Source of the DNA: an uncultured Phascolarctobacterium sp.
GTDB taxonomy: Bacteria > Bacillota > Negativicutes > Acidaminococcales > Acidaminococcaceae
Reading direction: 5' to 3'
Length of the DNA: 43,265 nt
Assembly: GCA_937901335.1 (NCBI GenBank)
Contig: CALCHC010000148.1
Coordinates: forward strand, 1 to 43,265
The notes beneath the pieces are model-generated. The model saw only the letters and a program-made list of their open reading frames with translations, did no database searches and had not been told where the DNA came from. Position numbers and translations under genes: made by a program. Shown here one piece after another: positions 16,287 to 24,461 of this stretch. Within the stretch, counting starts at the first letter, position 1. Every line of letters starts with the position of its first letter.

Positions 16287-17279
16287 TCATGCAGTAACGT
16301 TAGCTTTATAACTAAGCGCTTTAGTCATTCCATCTAAAATATCATCATAAGACATAATTACACTAAAAAATTGTCTTACCTTATTTATATCCATCAATCC
16401 GCAATCTTCAACTTCTTGGAGGGCCATTAAGGTATAGGCGGTACGATAAGCAATAAAAAGTTCCAAATTATCCCAATAATTTTCAGGACAATCTTTGTTC
16501 AGCTCGTAACCAATTTTCAAATAAGGAAGAATATCCTTATATAAAACTTGCCTGCAATCTTCACCTGCTTTGTAGCCATGTAAGAAACACGCTTGAATAA
16601 AGCTAGCTGCATCATACAAATAATGTGCATAACAACAACTATCAAAGTCAAAGAGCCAAACATTATTGGCTTCTACAAAGAAGTTGTGATGATGAAAATC
16701 ACCATGACAGATACCATAAAAACCTAAATCTTTAGACAAAGCATTTACTTGCGCTTCGATACCATTAATGCGTTCCTGTACTTTTAAAGAAAGTTTCGAA
16801 AAGGAACGTTCCTTGTAATCTGCGAATTGTTCTGCTAATGTTTTGCGTTGATAGCGAATACCAAGCTCTCTTTCATTAGTACTAACATGGTGAATGGTTC
16901 CCATTAAATCACCAACACAAATAAACAGCATGGGAGTTGTATTGCCTATAAGCTCCACTTTGCCACGAGCAGTTCGGAACATACCTGCTCTATAAGTCTG
17001 ACCATCTATCTCAAATTCTTCCAACAAGTTACCTTTTAAGGAAACATTTGGTTCGCAGATAGTTTGCTTAAATTGTTTCAAGTCATCTATCCAAAACATT
17101 TCAGACATAATTTCTTTACGGGTCTTCTTAGAAGTCATACTTACCCTAATCATATGGGTTTGTCCAGGAAAAATGAAGGCATAGTTTTGAGTGGAATAGC
17201 TGTATTCAGCCTCGTTAATATCCATACCGTAACAATCTAAAAGTGTTTCTCGGAGTTTTTCTCTTAATAATTCATTCAT
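16287..17279 (-). CDS. APH-family phosphotransferase (aminoglycoside/choline kinase fold)
   Basis: A 330-aa member of the APH fold. The catalytic loop is CHGDFHHHNF (D194, N199) and the Mg-binding motif is LFDFDSC (D211). The N-lobe has a basic strand (MIRVSM) and an EIMSEMFW helix. The family phosphorylates small molecules (antibiotics, choline, homoserine, sugars) or acts in spore and envelope biology; the substrate cannot be read from the sequence. It sits between a tyrosine phosphatase (27 bases upstream) and feoAB (15 bases downstream), so a kinase and a phosphatase are co-expressed with an iron transporter. Antibiotic resistance is not indicated by context. Confidence 0.85.
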   Translation of the reverse strand: MNELLREKLRETLLDCYGMDINEAEYSYSTQNYAFIFPGQTHMIRVSMTSKKTRKEIMSEMFWIDDLKQFKQTICEPNVSLKGNLLEEFEIDGQTYRAGMFRTARGKVELIGNTTPMLFICVGDLMGTIHHVSTNERELGIRYQRKTLAEQFADYKERSFSKLSLKVQERINGIEAQVNALSKDLGFYGICHGDFHHHNFFVEANNVWLFDFDSCCYAHYLYDAASFIQACFLHGYKAGEDCRQVLYKDILPYLKIGYELNKDCPENYWDNLELFIAYRTAYTLMALQEVEDCGLMDINKVRQFFSVIMSYDDILDGMTKALSYKANVTA

Positions 17280-17306
17280 AATTCCACTTCCTTATAATTG
17301 GGAGTA

Positions 17307-18107
17307 TTATTCTAAAAATTTTTCGCGCAGACAAATAATCTCTTGATTGGTTAGCCCTAACTTTTCTTGTATAAAAGAAAGTATAGAACCACTTTCAGCT
17401 TTGGCTCTATCAAAAACTTTCTGCATATAAGGAGGAAACACCCCTGCTAAAGCTTCTATTTGTTTTAGTTCTGCTTCATCGGCAGTATACTTACTTGCCT
17501 CAGCACGAATATAATTTATCTTTTTACGATTTATTTCGTTAATTAGTGCGAAATCTTTTAAGATGGTTTTCTCGTCTATTCCTAAGATTGCTAACAACAT
17601 TACTGTTGCCAAACCTGTTCTATCCTTACCGCCAGTACAATGCCATAAAATCGTTCCCTGTTCTGACAACAGAATATCAAAAAATTTACGATAGGCTTGC
17701 ATCGACTCAGGAGAATCAAAGAAGTTAGTATACATATCGGGAACAAGAGCACCTTGTCGAATCATCTCAACATAAGCCTTGCCGACGTTGTTTTGATATT
17801 GACGATAAATTTCAACAATAGCTAAACTATTAGCACTATCTTCTCCCATAACAGAAAGAGAATAGTATTTTACATTAGGAAGTTGTGGATCAGGTTGATG
17901 CTTTGTTTCATCAGCATTACGCAAATCAATAATTGTAGACAATCCATATAAATTTACAAGTTTGTTTAAATCTTCAATACTTGCGTTATAGAGTGCGCCA
18001 GAACGTATTAATAATTTGCTTTTAATACGTTTACCATCTGCACCACGATAAGCATCCAGTTGTCGAGCATTGGAAATTGATTTTAAATCTAAAAATTGTA
18101 CCGTCAA
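17307..18107 (-). CDS. Tyrosine-protein phosphatase (Y_phosphatase3 type)
   Basis: A 266-aa protein-tyrosine/dual-specificity phosphatase of the IphP-like group. The P-loop HCTGGKDRTG (Cys about residue 157) has the C-x5-R signature with the GGKDRTG form typical of the family. TIIDLRNADE near residue 60 is another family marker. The ORF can begin at GTG 18116, but AAGGAGGT abuts that codon; the TTG at 18107 lies 8 bases after GGAGG and is the better start. It heads the operon phosphatase-APH kinase-feoAB-FeoB-associated peptide. Family members act on phosphoproteins or phosphoinositides; the target here is unknown. Confidence 0.85.
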   Translation of the reverse strand: MTVQFLDLKSISNARQLDAYRGADGKRIKSKLLIRSGALYNASIEDLNKLVNLYGLSTIIDLRNADETKHQPDPQLPNVKYYSLSVMGEDSANSLAIVEIYRQYQNNVGKAYVEMIRQGALVPDMYTNFFDSPESMQAYRKFFDILLSEQGTILWHCTGGKDRTGLATVMLLAILGIDEKTILKDFALINEINRKKINYIRAEASKYTADEAELKQIEALAGVFPPYMQKVFDRAKAESGSILSFIQEKLGLTNQEIICLREKFLE

Positions 18108-18215
18108 GCCCGACACCTCCTTCGCCTAAACCAAAAGTTTATTATTACTATTGATTATGTAAATTATAACATTTTGTTAAAAGATATTTATTCATAAATA
18201 GTTTCCCCAAAAATT

Positions 18216-19913
18216 TTAAATATCTACTTCCATATCAATAATAATTGAACCAACATCCCACTTAGTCTTAACATTATCAAACATATTGTTCAACATCATT
18301 AAAGAAACTTCTAAAGTAGAAATATCGTCACTATCGTCAGATCTTTGCAAAACACAATCCCTGGACTCAATGTGCAATCTAAGTTGCAATTCATCATAGA
18401 CAACTTTAAAGAACAAATTTGCTTTAGGATCCATTTCTGCAACAGCTTCGCACAACCCATCTAAACTTATTTCCAGTTTACGCAATACTTCTCGCTCAGT
18501 ACCCCATTGCTTACAAATTTTTTCCAGTTCTTTATTAAGTGCAGGGATATATACAGGAGTAACACCTGTAATAAAAGTAAACTTTTTATTAGCACCAATC
18601 CTGCTAAGCAGAGTGGTTATCATCAAAATTGCAACCCCCATTACCATAGGAGATACTATTACTTGCGCAACAGCTTTAGGCAAGAAACTGTACACTCCAG
18701 GCATCAAGGTACTTACAGCAAAGAAAATACTAAGGAAAATTACAAAAATGCGTTGGTCATCCAGTTCACGAGATGACAAAGCAGAGAACCCACCTGCCAT
18801 GATATAACAACCACTATACATCAAAACCGCACCTAAAACAGGAGACGGTATCATAGACAACGCACCGGTAATCATCGGGAAGAAAGAAGCCACAATAAGC
18901 ATTGCAGAAGCAACATAAGCAACCATACGACTGGTGATGCCACTAGCATTAGCTATACCGATATTGGTAGTAGCAGTAGATTGTACTGGTCCACCTGCTA
19001 ATCCAGATATAATCGTGCCAATAGAAGCACCACGTATACCATTTTCAATAGATTTCCAATTGGGCTTTTTAAAATTCACATCATTAGAACTTTGCACTGC
19101 TGTAAAATCACCAATATTATCTACAACAGAAGCAATAGTAACCACGATGAAAGGAACTAACGCACGATAGTCAAAGCTATATGACAAATCCATATAAATA
19201 GGCAACGCGACCAAAGAACTATTACTGAGCTGAGCAAAACTACTAACATCAAATACACCAGTAACTATTGCCATAACAAAACCAAAGCCAATACCTAAAA
19301 GTGCAGTATATGGTTTTAAAGGCTTAATAAACAATGTGCAAGCTAACATAAAAATTAAAGTAACAACAGCTACGGTTAGATGCATATAATCGTAGGTGCC
19401 ATTAACTGAAGTCCCTAAAAAGTTTTTGAACGCAGAAGGTATGATATTAATACCCAAGATAAAAATCATGGTACCGGTAACTTCCGCTGGGAAGAACTTT
19501 CTCATTTTAAAAGTAAAGCCACTCATCAAAAGCTTTAGAACCCCGGAAAAAACAATCATACCTAAAACTAAGGATACCCCGCCAATTTCTGCCGCTAAAA
19601 GACAAGCTGCTAATGCCGCGGAATCAGATACAGACATAGACTGATAACCACAACCCAAGAATTTGCCGGGATAAGTTTGAAACAAGGTAGCAACCCCCAT
19701 AGTGAAGAAAGCTGCAGCTAAAAGTGAAGCACTATGCGCTAAATCTAACCCAGCTACACGAGCAACTGAAACAGGTACTGCCATCCCTAAAGACAAAGCC
19801 AACAGCATATGTTGTAAAGAAGAAAAGAATAACGGTGCAGGCGGAGGAGTTTGTTCAGCAGAATATAACAACACCTTTTTAGTTTTTAAAGATTTCGCTT
19901 TTTCTCCAGCCAT
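18216..19913 (-). CDS. NCS2 nucleobase permease with C-terminal RsbW-like (pseudo-GHKL) domain
   Basis: A 565-aa protein. Residues about 25-440 are an NCS2 (uracil/xanthine) permease with some 12-14 membrane segments, including SSLQHMLLALSLGMAVP and GPVQSTATTNIG. The last about 120 residues are soluble and align with the RsbW-like protein at 22390-22797: LEISLDGLCEAVA matches its N-box helix IDIAIDELFSNIA without gaps, and the terminal MMLNNMFDNV...GSIII piece matches FMVKKTMDDI...QNILT. The N-box Glu and Asn are replaced by Gly and Ala and the GGLG loop is lost, so it should not bind ATP normally. The ATG at 19913 follows AAGGGG by 8 bases; the frame extends 3 codons upstream to a GTG. It is divergent from the STAS gene. 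Confidence 0.85.
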   Translation of the reverse strand: MAGEKAKSLKTKKVLLYSAEQTPPPAPLFFSSLQHMLLALSLGMAVPVSVARVAGLDLAHSASLLAAAFFTMGVATLFQTYPGKFLGCGYQSMSVSDSAALAACLLAAEIGGVSLVLGMIVFSGVLKLLMSGFTFKMRKFFPAEVTGTMIFILGINIIPSAFKNFLGTSVNGTYDYMHLTVAVVTLIFMLACTLFIKPLKPYTALLGIGFGFVMAIVTGVFDVSSFAQLSNSSLVALPIYMDLSYSFDYRALVPFIVVTIASVVDNIGDFTAVQSSNDVNFKKPNWKSIENGIRGASIGTIISGLAGGPVQSTATTNIGIANASGITSRMVAYVASAMLIVASFFPMITGALSMIPSPVLGAVLMYSGCYIMAGGFSALSSRELDDQRIFVIFLSIFFAVSTLMPGVYSFLPKAVAQVIVSPMVMGVAILMITTLLSRIGANKKFTFITGVTPVYIPALNKELEKICKQWGTEREVLRKLEISLDGLCEAVAEMDPKANLFFKVVYDELQLRLHIESRDCVLQRSDDSDDISTLEVSLMMLNNMFDNVKTKWDVGSIIIDMEVDI

Positions 19914-20001
19914 ATAGTTCACCCCTTAAACGAAAATTATGTTAGAACTAGGAAATAATTTCTCATCAAAGTTCATCCTAAACTCTTTCTTGTTAAATAT
20001 A

Positions 20002-20031
20002 ATTGTACTGCTAATTTCAACCCAAGGTCAA
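20002..20031 (-). promoter_or_regulatory. Candidate promoter for the NCS2-GHKL permease
   Basis: On the minus strand: TTGACC (20026-20031), an 18-base spacer and TACAAT (20002-20007). Confidence 0.5.
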
Positions 20032-20062
20032 GTTATTAGCATAAAGCATATATCTACTATCC

Positions 20063-20091
20063 TTGCAGTAGTAAAAAGGCAATGATATAAT
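20063..20091 (+). promoter_or_regulatory. Sigma-A promoter of the partner-switching operon
   Basis: TTGCAG (20063-20068), a 17-base spacer and TATAAT (20086-20091). AAAGGCAA (20075-20082) in the spacer and TTGCCTTT (20120-20127) in the leader form an 8-bp inverted repeat bracketing the -10. Confidence 0.8.
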
Positions 20092-20161
20092 TGTATTGTA
20101 ATTATTATTGAAAAGTTTCTTGCCTTTAAAAGTAGGTGAGTTAATCAAAGGAGCGTTTCTT

Positions 20162-20458
20162 ATGACCATTGATAAACAACTTAACGACAGTAAACTTACT
20201 TTAGCTCTGACTGGTCGCCTTGATACCACTACTTCCCCTGAACTGGAAGCAGTTATTAAAGAAAACATTGCAGGAGTTACCAATTTGGTAATGGATTTTG
20301 CAGGATTAGAATACATTTCTTCTGCTGGCTTGCGTGTAATTTTGAGTGCTCAAAAAACCATGAATAAACAAGGTGAAATGGTTATTCGCAATGTAAACGA
20401 AACTATCAACGAAGTTTTTGAAATTACCGGGTTCATTGATATTCTTACTATTGAATAA
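20162..20458 (+). CDS. STAS-domain anti-anti-sigma-factor-like protein (RsbV/SpoIIAA type)
   Basis: A 98-aa single STAS domain. The phosphorylatable Ser lies in EYISSAGLRVIL (residues about 56-67), the conserved position in RsbV/SpoIIAA. Dephosphorylated STAS proteins of this type bind and sequester a GHKL kinase; phosphorylation releases it. The ATG at 20162 is preceded by GGAG 9 bases upstream; the longer frame from 20108 begins before this SD and is rejected. It is the first gene of the module STAS-SpoIIE-RsbW-symporter. No sigma factor gene occurs in the window. Confidence 0.92.
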   Translation: MTIDKQLNDSKLTLALTGRLDTTTSPELEAVIKENIAGVTNLVMDFAGLEYISSAGLRVILSAQKTMNKQGEMVIRNVNETINEVFEITGFIDILTIE

Positions 20459-20473
20459 TGTTCTCTAAAAACT

Positions 20474-20508
20474 TAAGCGAAGCATAACTACGTGCTTCGC
20501 TTATTTCA
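20474..20508 (+). terminator. Stem-loop between STAS and SpoIIE genes (attenuator-like)
   Basis: A perfect 11-bp stem TAAGCGAAGCA / TGCTTCGCTTA with an 8-base loop, followed only by TTTC. The weak T-run suggests partial termination or a processing site that would favour the STAS message over the phosphatase. Confidence 0.55.
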
Positions 20509-20545
20509 ATTCATCTCACAACAATTCAGATACGAGGAAAGCTTT

Positions 20546-22390
20546 ATGAAAAATAAAGGACTTAAAATCTCTCAATCCTTTCAAAGATGGCTTTTGGTAT
20601 TAGTGGCAATCGCTTTCTTTACCAGCACCGCCTTCCTGTGGTTTTCTCAAACCAAGCTGTCCGAGGATAACACCTACAATCTTTTAAAACTAAATATCTC
20701 CGACGTGCAACAAGACATCAAAGATTTATCCGACGAAAACCTTTTGAGAGTGACTCATCGCATCGCCAGAGAACTAAACAAAATAGATAAAGCAAACTCA
20801 TTTGATTTAATGGTACTTGCCGATAAACATTCTGTTCCTGAAATCAACCTTGTTGATATCAACGGTCTTATCACTGCCAGCACCAATCCTACTTTCGTAG
20901 ATTTTAATATGGGAAGCGGAACACAATCAGGTGCCTTTATGGTACTTTTGGAAGAACAAAACGAATTCGTACAAAGCTACCAACCTCTTACCTACAACGA
21001 AAACATTTGGCGTAAATACGCAGGCGTTGCTTTGAGAAATGGTGGCTTCGTCCAAGTCGGTTACGACTCCTACTCCTTCCACGAAGATGTAGCAGATAAA
21101 ATTACCCAATCTACTCGCAATCGACACATTGGCGAAAATGGTTCCATTGTCGTTGCAGACGAAAAGCTGAACATCATTAGTAACCGTGGTGGTTATATAG
21201 GTAGCAAACTGTCTACAATCGGTATTGTACTAGACAGCAACATTGAACCGGAAACTCTTTTCACTGCTACTGTTCATGGGGTTCCTAGCTATTGCATGTA
21301 CGCAGTAAGCGAAGGCTCCTACATTATTGCTGTTATTCCCCAAAGTGAAGCAGTACTTTCCCGCAATGTTTCCGTAGGTATTACTACTGTAATGGAAGTT
21401 ATTATTTTCTTTGCACTTTTCGTGCTCATTTACTTCCTTATTAGAAAACTTATCGTTAATAACATTGAACGCATTAACGATTCCTTATCAAAAATTACTA
21501 ACGGCGACTTGAACGAAATTGTTGATGTGCGTTCTCATGTGGAATTCGCATCTCTTTCCGATGACATCAACAGCACTGTTGACACTTTGAAAAAGTATAT
21601 TGCTGACGCTGCTGCTCGTATTGACGCAGAACTGGCTTTTGCGAAGGCTATCCAGCACTCCGCCCTGCCTTCCGTTTTCCCGCCCTTCCCCACTCGTAAG
21701 GAGTTCGACATTTGGGCAACAATGGACACTGCTAAAGAAGTAGGTGGCGACTTCTACGACTTCTACTTCGTAAACAAAGATACTCTTGCCTTCTTGATTG
21801 CAGACGTATCTGGCAAAGGTATTCCTGCGGCAATGTTTATGATGAACGCTAAAGCAGTTTTGAAAAGCTATGCAGAAAGCGGACTGGATGTAAACAAAGT
21901 CTTTACCCTTGGTAACGAAAAATTATGCGAAGGTAATGATGCAGGCATGTTCGTAACTGCTTGGATGGGTTTCCTTAATACCGAAACCGGTGAAGTAACT
22001 TTTGCCAATGCAGGTCATAATCCGCCCCTTGTTCGCCACGCTGACGGAAGCTTTGAATACTTGAAAGTTCGTGCAGGTTTTGTACTCGCTGGTATGGAAG
22101 GCGTTAAATATCGTAAAAACGAGCTGCAACTTGCACCAGGCGATGTAATTTACCTTTACACCGACGGCGTTACTGAAGCAACAAATATCAACGACGAACT
22201 ATACGGCGAAGACCGCCTGCTTGCCCTGCTTAACGCTAATAAAGAAGCAAGCATGGAAAAATTGTGCAAACTGGTTAAAGAAGATGTCTTTGCCTTCGCA
22301 GGCGAAGCTCCTCAATTTGACGATATTACCATGCTGGCATTAAAATACTGTGGTGCAACTGCTCCCACTAATCAAGAGGAGGCTTTATAA
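20546..22390 (+). CDS. Membrane-anchored SpoIIE/RsbU-type PP2C phosphatase with extracytoplasmic sensor
   Basis: A 614-aa signalling phosphatase. Layout: short basic N-terminus, membrane helix 1 (about 15-35), an extracytoplasmic sensor of about 250 residues (Cache-like), membrane helix 2 (about 285-310), a HAMP-like linker (RINDSLSKITNGDLNEIV), then the SpoIIE phosphatase domain (about 370-600). Metal-binding motifs are intact: EVGGDFYDF, IADVSGKGIPAAMFM, NAGHNPPLV, YTDGVTEA and FDDITMLAL. The role is to dephosphorylate the STAS protein in response to an external signal. The ATG at 20546 follows AGGA; the frame extends 18 codons further upstream across the stem-loop. The stop overlaps the next ATG (TAATG). 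Confidence 0.93.
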   Translation: MKNKGLKISQSFQRWLLVLVAIAFFTSTAFLWFSQTKLSEDNTYNLLKLNISDVQQDIKDLSDENLLRVTHRIARELNKIDKANSFDLMVLADKHSVPEINLVDINGLITASTNPTFVDFNMGSGTQSGAFMVLLEEQNEFVQSYQPLTYNENIWRKYAGVALRNGGFVQVGYDSYSFHEDVADKITQSTRNRHIGENGSIVVADEKLNIISNRGGYIGSKLSTIGIVLDSNIEPETLFTATVHGVPSYCMYAVSEGSYIIAVIPQSEAVLSRNVSVGITTVMEVIIFFALFVLIYFLIRKLIVNNIERINDSLSKITNGDLNEIVDVRSHVEFASLSDDINSTVDTLKKYIADAAARIDAELAFAKAIQHSALPSVFPPFPTRKEFDIWATMDTAKEVGGDFYDFYFVNKDTLAFLIADVSGKGIPAAMFMMNAKAVLKSYAESGLDVNKVFTLGNEKLCEGNDAGMFVTAWMGFLNTETGEVTFANAGHNPPLVRHADGSFEYLKVRAGFVLAGMEGVKYRKNELQLAPGDVIYLYTDGVTEATNINDELYGEDRLLALLNANKEASMEKLCKLVKEDVFAFAGEAPQFDDITMLALKYCGATAPTNQEEAL

Positions 22391-22797
22391 TGAAAGAAAT
22401 GAACATTGAAGCAACCATTGACAATATTCCTACCGTAACCGCTTGGGTAGATGAACAATTAGAAGCACTGGATTGCCCTATGAAGGCGCAAATGCAAATT
22501 GATATTGCCATTGACGAACTTTTTAGCAATATCGCTCGCTATGCTTATAATCCGGAAACAGGTCCTGCTACCGTACGTGTCGAAGTTGTAGAAAACCCTA
22601 TGGCAGTTGTAATCACCTTTATTGACAAAGGCATCCCCTATGACCCTTTGAAGCAGGAAGATCCTAACACTCATCTTCCCGCTGAAGAAAGAGAAATTGG
22701 TGGTCTTGGAATTTTCATGGTTAAGAAAACCATGGACGATATCACCTATGAATATAAAGATGGTCAAAACATACTCACCATCAAAAAGAACATCTAA
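22390..22797 (+). CDS. RsbW/SpoIIAB-like GHKL serine kinase
   Basis: A 135-aa GHKL ATPase. The N-box IDELFSNIARYAY (E43, N47), G1 DKGIPYDP (D79, G81) and G2 GGLGIFMVKK (104-113) are intact, so it should bind ATP and phosphorylate the STAS Ser. In the classical switch this protein also holds a sigma factor; none is present here. Instead the next gene, 21 bases on, is a transporter carrying a related domain. It overlaps the phosphatase stop by one base, so the two are translationally coupled. Confidence 0.92.
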   Translation: MKEMNIEATIDNIPTVTAWVDEQLEALDCPMKAQMQIDIAIDELFSNIARYAYNPETGPATVRVEVVENPMAVVITFIDKGIPYDPLKQEDPNTHLPAEEREIGGLGIFMVKKTMDDITYEYKDGQNILTIKKNI

Positions 22798-22818
22798 AAT
22801 CAGAAAAGAGTTGTTAAC

Positions 22819-24405
22819 TTGTCAACTTATTCTTTAACTAACACAAACATTGATATTATTAGTGAAACTATTGGTGAATTCCTAGATAGTGCCAAAGTTG
22901 ACCGCAAAGATGCACTGCGTATAAAATTCGCTACGGAAGAAACATTACTTAATTATCAAGAATACTTTGGCGAAGTTCAGGAAGTTACCCTAGAATGTCA
23001 CAAACGCTTTGGCAGACCGCGAGTTTTAATAAGCATAGCTTGCGACCGTTTTAATCCTTTCGATGAAAAGCTGAAGCAAGGGGAAAGCAGTGAAGTGCTA
23101 AACGGCGTATTGGTAAATATGGGGCTTGCACCTAACTGGGAATATGTAAATGGCGAGAACCGTATTACCTTTGTTCCCCGTAAAAAACCGCCCTCTCAAA
23201 TGGAACAATTGCTTGTTTCCATTGGTAGCGCCATCGCAATAGGTAGTGCATGTACCTTTTTGCCTAGCGATATTCGTGCAGCAATTGCTACTTACGGAAT
23301 CAACCCCATCTTTGATACTTTTATGGGAATGCTCTCCGCAATTGCAGGCCCTTTGATTTTCTTCTCCATCGCTTGGGGCATTTATAGTATTGGTGACACT
23401 TCCACCTTTAGCACCGTTGGTAAAAAGATGATGTTCCGTTTTGTGGTAATGTCTTTCCTTGTTACCGTTATTGGTTGCATTCCTATTCTGCCATTTTTCA
23501 ACATTGTTTTGGACGGTGCAACATCCTTTAATTTGTTTGACCTTTACAAATTAATTTTAGGTATGGTTCCTAATAATTTTATTGCACCCTTCGTAACAGG
23601 CAATCCCTTGCACATCATTTTTGTTTCCATCGTGATTGGTCTTTCCATGCTTATCTTAGGCAACAAAACAACCATTGCTGCAAAATTAGTAGAACAATCC
23701 AATTACATAGTAAACCTTATTATGGAAACCATCAGTAAATTTGTACCCTACTTTATTTTCTTAAGTATCTTTGGTATGGTTATAGGCGATAATTTCGAAC
23801 TCTTGGTACAAGGTTCTAAAATCTTACTGGTAACCTTACTTGCCTACACTATTGCAGTAGCCTTTTATGTAGCACTAGTTAGCTTCCGCAGAAAAGTTTC
23901 CCCGTTCCTACTCTTGAAAAAGCTTTCCCAAACCTTCTTCATCGCAGTTACTACTGCTTCTTCCTCTGCAGCCTTTGCTAGCAATATGGAAACCTGCGAA
24001 AGAAAATTGGGCATTGATAAACGCATCGTAAACTTTGGTGTTCCTTTGGGACAAATCATTTATATGATTGGCGGTTGCATTTTGTTTATGACTGCTGCTC
24101 TTTGTATGGCAGAAGTTTACGGCGTAAACATCTCTCCTATTTGGTTAGTAACAGCGCTTTTCATCAGCGTTATCTTAGCAATCGCAACACCGCCTATTCC
24201 TGGTGGTTCCTTAACCTGCTACACACTTTTGTTCCTACAATTAAACATTCCAGCTGAAGCAATCCCCATCATCATCGCAGTAGAAGTTATTATGGACTTT
24301 GTCTGCACCGCAGTTAACTTGCTTTGCTTACAAACAGAGCTTGTTGAATTGGCAGGGGAACTTGATATGCTGGACTACACTAAATTGCGCAAAGCAATGA
24401 AGTAA
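22819..24405 (+). CDS. Dicarboxylate/amino acid:cation symporter with N-terminal GHKL-like domain
   Basis: A 528-aa protein. Residues 1-120 are soluble and GHKL-like: the N-box E41-TLL-N45 is kept, G1 is degenerate (DRFNPFDE instead of D-x-G-x-P) and the Gly-rich G2 is not recognisable. Residues about 128-510 are a DAACS/GltPh-type symporter with about 8 helices and two hairpins: TASSSAAFA (HP1 Ser-rich motif) and ATPPIPGGSL (HP2). The usual NMDGT and terminal D-R-x3-N motifs read YMIGG and MDFVCTAVNL, so substrate and ion coupling may differ from glutamate carriers. The start is TTG at 22819 with a weak SD. It is the last gene of the partner-switching operon and ends at a strong terminator. 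Confidence 0.88.
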   Translation: MSTYSLTNTNIDIISETIGEFLDSAKVDRKDALRIKFATEETLLNYQEYFGEVQEVTLECHKRFGRPRVLISIACDRFNPFDEKLKQGESSEVLNGVLVNMGLAPNWEYVNGENRITFVPRKKPPSQMEQLLVSIGSAIAIGSACTFLPSDIRAAIATYGINPIFDTFMGMLSAIAGPLIFFSIAWGIYSIGDTSTFSTVGKKMMFRFVVMSFLVTVIGCIPILPFFNIVLDGATSFNLFDLYKLILGMVPNNFIAPFVTGNPLHIIFVSIVIGLSMLILGNKTTIAAKLVEQSNYIVNLIMETISKFVPYFIFLSIFGMVIGDNFELLVQGSKILLVTLLAYTIAVAFYVALVSFRRKVSPFLLLKKLSQTFFIAVTTASSSAAFASNMETCERKLGIDKRIVNFGVPLGQIIYMIGGCILFMTAALCMAEVYGVNISPIWLVTALFISVILAIATPPIPGGSLTCYTLLFLQLNIPAEAIPIIIAVEVIMDFVCTAVNLLCLQTELVELAGELDMLDYTKLRKAMK

Positions 24406-24421
24406 AATACCCCTCTAAAGC

Positions 24422-24459
24422 AAAACGACACCACAACTATTGTTGTGATGTCGTTTTTT
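24422..24459. terminator. Terminator between convergent symporter and DUF815 genes
   Basis: A 16-bp stem (24422-24437 with 24442-24457, one mismatch) and a TATT loop, flanked by A/T runs on both strands. Confidence 0.88.
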
Positions 24460-24461
24460 AT

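Noticed and set aside
16287..17279. Aminoglycoside resistance gene
   Set aside because: The APH fold covers many substrates; the context is an iron operon with no mobile element.
18116..18200. Fur box upstream of the feo operon
   Set aside because: The region is AT-rich with partial matches only; no 7-1-7 palindrome near the consensus was found.
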